Source: Caryophanales bacterium UBA2289
Lineage (GTDB): Bacteria; Bacillota_I; Bacilli_A; Izemoplasmatales; Hujiaoplasmataceae
Reading direction: 5' to 3'
Assembly: GCA_002345505.1 (NCBI GenBank)
Contig: DDWJ01000030.1
Location: 516 to 8,731, forward strand
DNA: 8,216 bases
Positions within the stretch are counted from its first letter, which is position 1. Every line of letters begins with the position of its first letter. Both the position numbers and the translations under genes were made by a program. Under the pieces are notes generated by a model that worked only from the letters and a program-made list of their open reading frames with translations, was not told where the DNA came from and searched no databases. Positions 5,111 through 8,216 of the stretch are shown here, piece by piece.

Positions 5111-7180
5111 ATGGCACGTGAATATAGTTTAGATAAAACACGTAATATCGGTATCATGGCACATATCGATGCTGGTAAAACCACAACTACTGAAAGAGTT
5201 TTATTCCATACAGGAAGAATCCATAAAATGGGAGAAACCCATGACGGCGCAAGCCAAATGGACTGGATGGAACAAGAACAAGAACGTGGAATTACCATTA
5301 CCGCTGCGGCTACTACAGCTTTCTGGAAAAATCACCGAGTTAATATTATTGATACCCCAGGACATGTGGACTTTACTGTGGAAGTGTCAAGATCGTTGCG
5401 TGTATTAGATGGTGCTGTAACGGTATTGGATGCTCAAGCTGGAGTTGAACCTCAGACAGAAACAGTTTGGCGTCAAGCAAATGAATATAAAGTTCCAAGA
5501 TTGGTTTTCGCAAATAAGATGGATAAAATCGGAGCGGATTTCGGCGCTGCAATTGATTCTATACACAGACGTTTAGGTGAAAAAGCAGAAGCGATTCAAT
5601 GGCCAATCGGAGCTGAAGATGATTTTACAGGAATTATTGATTTAATAGAAATGAAGGCTTACCATTTCGATGGTGGTCCAGAAGAAAATTATCAAGAAAT
5701 TGATTTTCCTAGTCATTTACTTAAGGAAGCTACTGCTAGAAGAAACAGACTTATCGAAGAACTTTGTGACTTTGATGAAGAATTAATGTTGACTTTCTTA
5801 GAAGGTGAAGAAGTTACAGTTGAGATGTTGAAAAAAGCAATAAGAAAAGCAACTCTTTCTGTTAAATTTTTCCCAGTAATGTGTGGATCAGCTTTCAAGA
5901 ATAAAGGAATAAAGTTTGTTTTAAATGCTGTTATAGATTATTTACCATCACCAGTTGAAGTTGCGCAAATTCGCGGGTTCAACCATAAAGACGAAGAAGT
6001 TACAATCTTTCATGATGATGATAAAGAATTTGTCGCTTTAGCATTTAAAGTGATGACTGACCCATTTGTGGGTAGAGTTACATTCTTTAGAGTTTATTCA
6101 GGGGTAGCTAAAAAGGGTTCATATATTATGAATACTTCTAAAGGCAAAAAAGAAAGACTAGGAAGAATTTTACAGATGCATGCGAATTCTAGAACAGAGA
6201 TCGAAGAAGTTTACTCGGGAGATATCGCTGCAGCTGTCGGTTTCAAAGATACAATTACAGGAGATACTCTAACTTCAGAGAAAATGGATATCGTTTTAGA
6301 ATCGATGAAATTCCCTGAACCAGTTATCTCAGTAGCTATTGAACCAAAAACTAAGAAAGACCAAGAAAAAATGGGTGTTGCTCTTCAAAAGTTATCTGAA
6401 GAAGATCCAACATTCAGAACGTATACAGACCAAGAAACATCACAAACAATTATTTCTGGTATGGGTGAACTTCATCTAGAAATCATTGTTGATAGAATGA
6501 AGAGAGAATTCAAAGTAGAAGCGACTGTCGGGAATCCTCAAGTATCATATCGTGAGTCAATTACTAAAGAAGCTAACTGTGAAGGTAAATTCGTTCGTCA
6601 GTCAGGTGGTAGAGGTCAATATGGTCATGTATGGATTAAGTTTGAACCTAACCCAGGAAAAGGTTATGAGTTCGTTGATAAAATTGTCGGCGGAACCGTT
6701 CCTAGAGAATATATCTCTGTCATCGACAAAGGAATTCAAGAATCTTTACCAGGTGGTGTTATTGCTGGTTATCCTTTACTTGACTTAAAAGCAACACTTT
6801 ATGATGGTTCATATCATGAAGTTGACTCTAGTGAAATGGCATTCAAAATCGCTGCTTCAATAGCGCTTAAACAAGCTAAAGATAAGTGTGCTCCTACATT
6901 GCTTGAACCAATCATGAGCGTAGACGTTGTTACACCAGAAGATTACATTGGTAATGTTATCGGTGATTTAACATCAAGACGTGGACGTATTGAAGGACAA
7001 GAAAAGCAAGGGAACGCGCAAAAGGTTAGTTCAAAAGTGCCGTTATCAGAAATGTTTGGATACGCTACAGCACTTAGATCAAACTCACAAGGACGTGCAA
7101 ATTTCACAATGCAATTCTCGCATTATGAAAAATGTCCAAAATCAATTGCTGAAGAAATTATTACTAAACGCAACAATTAA
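5111..7180 (+). CDS. fusA: Translation elongation factor G
   Basis: EF-G, 689 aa, is the cytosolic GTPase that drives tRNA-mRNA translocation and, with RRF, ribosome recycling. The five G motifs are intact: AHIDAGKT (17-24), RGITI (59-63), DTPGH (81-85), NKMDK (135-139) and GSA (259-261). The G domain includes the EF-G-specific G' insertion (about 160-255). Domain II spans about 285-400 and domain III about 403-480. Domain IV, which enters the decoding site, starts around 481 with SGGRGQYGHV (498-507) and carries YHEVDSSE (568-575); domain V covers about 600-689. Two candidate ribosome binding sites, AAGGA and AAGGG (5095-5103), precede ATG. This is the housekeeping paralogue, judged by its str-operon place and normal motifs, not a Tet(M)-type protection protein. 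Confidence 0.98.
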   Translation: MAREYSLDKTRNIGIMAHIDAGKTTTTERVLFHTGRIHKMGETHDGASQMDWMEQEQERGITITAAATTAFWKNHRVNIIDTPGHVDFTVEVSRSLRVLDGAVTVLDAQAGVEPQTETVWRQANEYKVPRLVFANKMDKIGADFGAAIDSIHRRLGEKAEAIQWPIGAEDDFTGIIDLIEMKAYHFDGGPEENYQEIDFPSHLLKEATARRNRLIEELCDFDEELMLTFLEGEEVTVEMLKKAIRKATLSVKFFPVMCGSAFKNKGIKFVLNAVIDYLPSPVEVAQIRGFNHKDEEVTIFHDDDKEFVALAFKVMTDPFVGRVTFFRVYSGVAKKGSYIMNTSKGKKERLGRILQMHANSRTEIEEVYSGDIAAAVGFKDTITGDTLTSEKMDIVLESMKFPEPVISVAIEPKTKKDQEKMGVALQKLSEEDPTFRTYTDQETSQTIISGMGELHLEIIVDRMKREFKVEATVGNPQVSYRESITKEANCEGKFVRQSGGRGQYGHVWIKFEPNPGKGYEFVDKIVGGTVPREYISVIDKGIQESLPGGVIAGYPLLDLKATLYDGSYHEVDSSEMAFKIAASIALKQAKDKCAPTLLEPIMSVDVVTPEDYIGNVIGDLTSRRGRIEGQEKQGNAQKVSSKVPLSEMFGYATALRSNSQGRANFTMQFSHYEKCPKSIAEEIITKRNN

Positions 7181-7201
7181 TCTATTGAAAGATTTTATTT
7201 A

Positions 7202-7230
7202 TTGCAAAAAAATAGATATTGTTATAAAAT
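7202..7230 (+). promoter_or_regulatory. Candidate internal promoter for tuf
   Basis: In the 108-nt fusA-tuf gap, TTGCAA (7202-7207), 17 nt, then TAAAAT (7225-7230) fit a moderate promoter. The overlapping TGTTATAAA (7220-7228) also fits an extended -10 element. There is no terminator in the gap, so tuf could be transcribed both from the str promoter and from here. A/T-rich sequence makes chance matches likely. Confidence 0.4.
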
Positions 7231-7288
7231 AATATCGATAAACACATGCTAAAAAGCGAAAAATAATAAAAAAGGAGAAATATAAAAA

Positions 7289-8216
7289 ATGGCTAAAGCT
7301 AAATTTGAACGTACTAAACCACATGTTAATATTGGTACTATCGGTCACGTTGACCATGGTAAAACTACATTAACTGCTGCTATTACTACAGTACTAGCAA
7401 GAAAAGGCCTTTCTGAAGTAAGAGATTATGCTTCAATTGACTCAGCTCCAGAAGAAAAGGCAAGAGGTATTACTATTAATACTGCACATATCGAATACTC
7501 AACAGAAAACCGTCACTATGCACACGTTGACTGCCCAGGGCATGCCGACTATGTAAAAAATATGATTACTGGTGCTGCACAAATGGACGGAGCTATCTTA
7601 GTTGTTTCTGCAGCTGATGGTGCAATGCCACAAACTAGAGAACACATCTTATTGGCTGGACAAGTTGGAGTGCCAAAGATGGTTGTTTTCTTAAACAAAG
7701 CTGACATGGTAGATGATGAAGAATTAATCGAATTAGTAGAAATGGAAATCCGTGAACTATTAGACGAATACAATTTCCCTGGAGATGATACTCCAATTAT
7801 CGTTGGTTCTGCTTTAAAAGCTCTTCAAGGCGACCCTGCTCAAGAAGAAAAAATCTTAGAATTAATGGCTGCAGTAGATGAATACATTCCTCTACCTGAA
7901 AGACCAGTTGACAAACCATTCTTAATGCCAATTGAAGACGTGTTCACAATTACAGGACGTGGAACAGTTGTTACTGGTAGAGTAGACCGTGGTCAAATCA
8001 AAGTTAATGACAAGATTGAAATTATTGGTATTAGAGACACTAAAGAAGCAGTTGTTACCGGTGTTGAAATGTTCCGTAAATTATTAGACTACGCTCAAGC
8101 AGGAGATAACGTAGGTTTATTATTACGTGGTATTTCAAGAGATATGGTACAACGTGGACAAGTTATTGCTAAACCTAAGAGCGTTACTCCTCATACAAAA
8201 TTTACTGCACAAGTAT
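7289..8216 (+). CDS. tuf: Translation elongation factor Tu (partial, 3' end missing)
   Basis: EF-Tu brings aminoacyl-tRNA to the ribosomal A site as a GTP complex. The first 309 residues are present and open to the window edge; full-length proteins have about 395, so roughly 85 residues, mostly domain III, lie outside. G motifs are intact: GHVDHGKT (19-26), RGITI (59-63), DCPGH (81-85, with catalytic H85), NKAD (136-139) and GSALKAL (173-179). Domain II shows RGTVVTGRV (224-232). ASIDSAPEEKARGITIN (48-64) resembles the Acholeplasma-like form. The ribosome binding site AAAGGAG (7271-7277) is 11 nt from ATG, slightly long. Last visible gene of the str operon. Confidence 0.98.
   Translation, partial: MAKAKFERTKPHVNIGTIGHVDHGKTTLTAAITTVLARKGLSEVRDYASIDSAPEEKARGITINTAHIEYSTENRHYAHVDCPGHADYVKNMITGAAQMDGAILVVSAADGAMPQTREHILLAGQVGVPKMVVFLNKADMVDDEELIELVEMEIRELLDEYNFPGDDTPIIVGSALKALQGDPAQEEKILELMAAVDEYIPLPERPVDKPFLMPIEDVFTITGRGTVVTGRVDRGQIKVNDKIEIIGIRDTKEAVVTGVEMFRKLLDYAQAGDNVGLLLRGISRDMVQRGQVIAKPKSVTPHTKFTAQV

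Noticed and set aside
5092..5298. Minus-strand open frame opposite the start of fusA
   Set aside because: It is a shadow of the EF-G G domain, with no ribosome binding site, promoter or recognisable protein features.
5713..5898. Minus-strand open frame within fusA
   Set aside because: Antisense shadow of a highly conserved gene; Ser-rich low-complexity translation typical of such shadows.
6552..6788. Plus-strand frame-shifted open frames inside fusA (also 5169-5408 and 6981-7232)
   Set aside because: All lie in an alternative frame of intact EF-G coding sequence and show no independent translation signal.
7181..7216. TCTATT...AATAGA inverted repeat after fusA as a terminator
   Set aside because: Six weak A/T-rich pairs around a 24-nt loop and no T-run; not a credible terminator.
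7549..7773. Minus-strand open frame opposite tuf
   Set aside because: Antisense of the EF-Tu G domain, Ser/Ile-rich, with no initiation signal.

Overview
The window is AT-rich chromosomal DNA from a low-GC Gram-positive bacterium. My best guess is a mollicute-like lineage that keeps the standard genetic code (Acholeplasma, Izemoplasma or Haloplasma type). The support is as follows. EF-Tu, EF-G, S12 and S7 all look Firmicutes/Mollicutes-like. Ribosome binding sites are AAAGGAGG-like and promoters fit a SigA-type consensus. The 5S rRNA is short, about 111 nt with a reduced helix IV, as is known in mollicutes. Trp is encoded by TGG, no coding frame contains an in-frame TGA, and TGA appears to end one gene. 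The genus is an inference and I could not test it.

Layout. Positions 1-498 hold the 3' end of an rRNA operon: the last ~296 nt of 23S including the sarcin-ricin loop, a 34-nt spacer without tRNA, 5S rRNA, and a strong intrinsic terminator. Positions 549-3970 are a small island of four independently expressed accessory genes. They are a membrane-anchored GGDEF diguanylate cyclase (+), a convergent multi-pass YwaF/TMEM164-like membrane protein (-), a divergent protein-L-isoaspartate O-methyltransferase pcm (+), and an unrecognised two-TM protein with an acidic outer domain (+). A bidirectional terminator lies between the first two genes. A back-to-back promoter pair with an inverted repeat between its -35 boxes lies between the second and third. 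A terminator overlapping the stop codon closes the island.

Positions 3995-8216 are the str operon in its classical order rpsL-rpsG-fusA-tuf. It is driven by a perfect-consensus promoter (TTGACA-N17-TATAAT), followed by a structured leader with a GUGA-tetraloop hairpin and a CCTCC tract that could pair with the rpsL Shine-Dalgarno. The tuf gene has a candidate promoter of its own and runs off the right edge after 309 codons.

The rRNA and str genes form the translation core: large-subunit RNAs, two 30S proteins, and the translocation and aminoacyl-tRNA delivery GTPases. The island genes concern signalling, membrane function and protein repair, and have no clear functional link to each other. 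I see no mobile element, CRISPR array, tRNA gene, pseudogene or defence cassette. No gene-free stretch exceeds 300 bases. The less ordinary items are an 18-bp perfect palindrome downstream of the GGDEF promoter, the possible SD-sequestering rpsL leader, the bacterial TMEM164-like protein, and the unassigned 195-aa protein. I do not see convincing evidence for a wholly new system.
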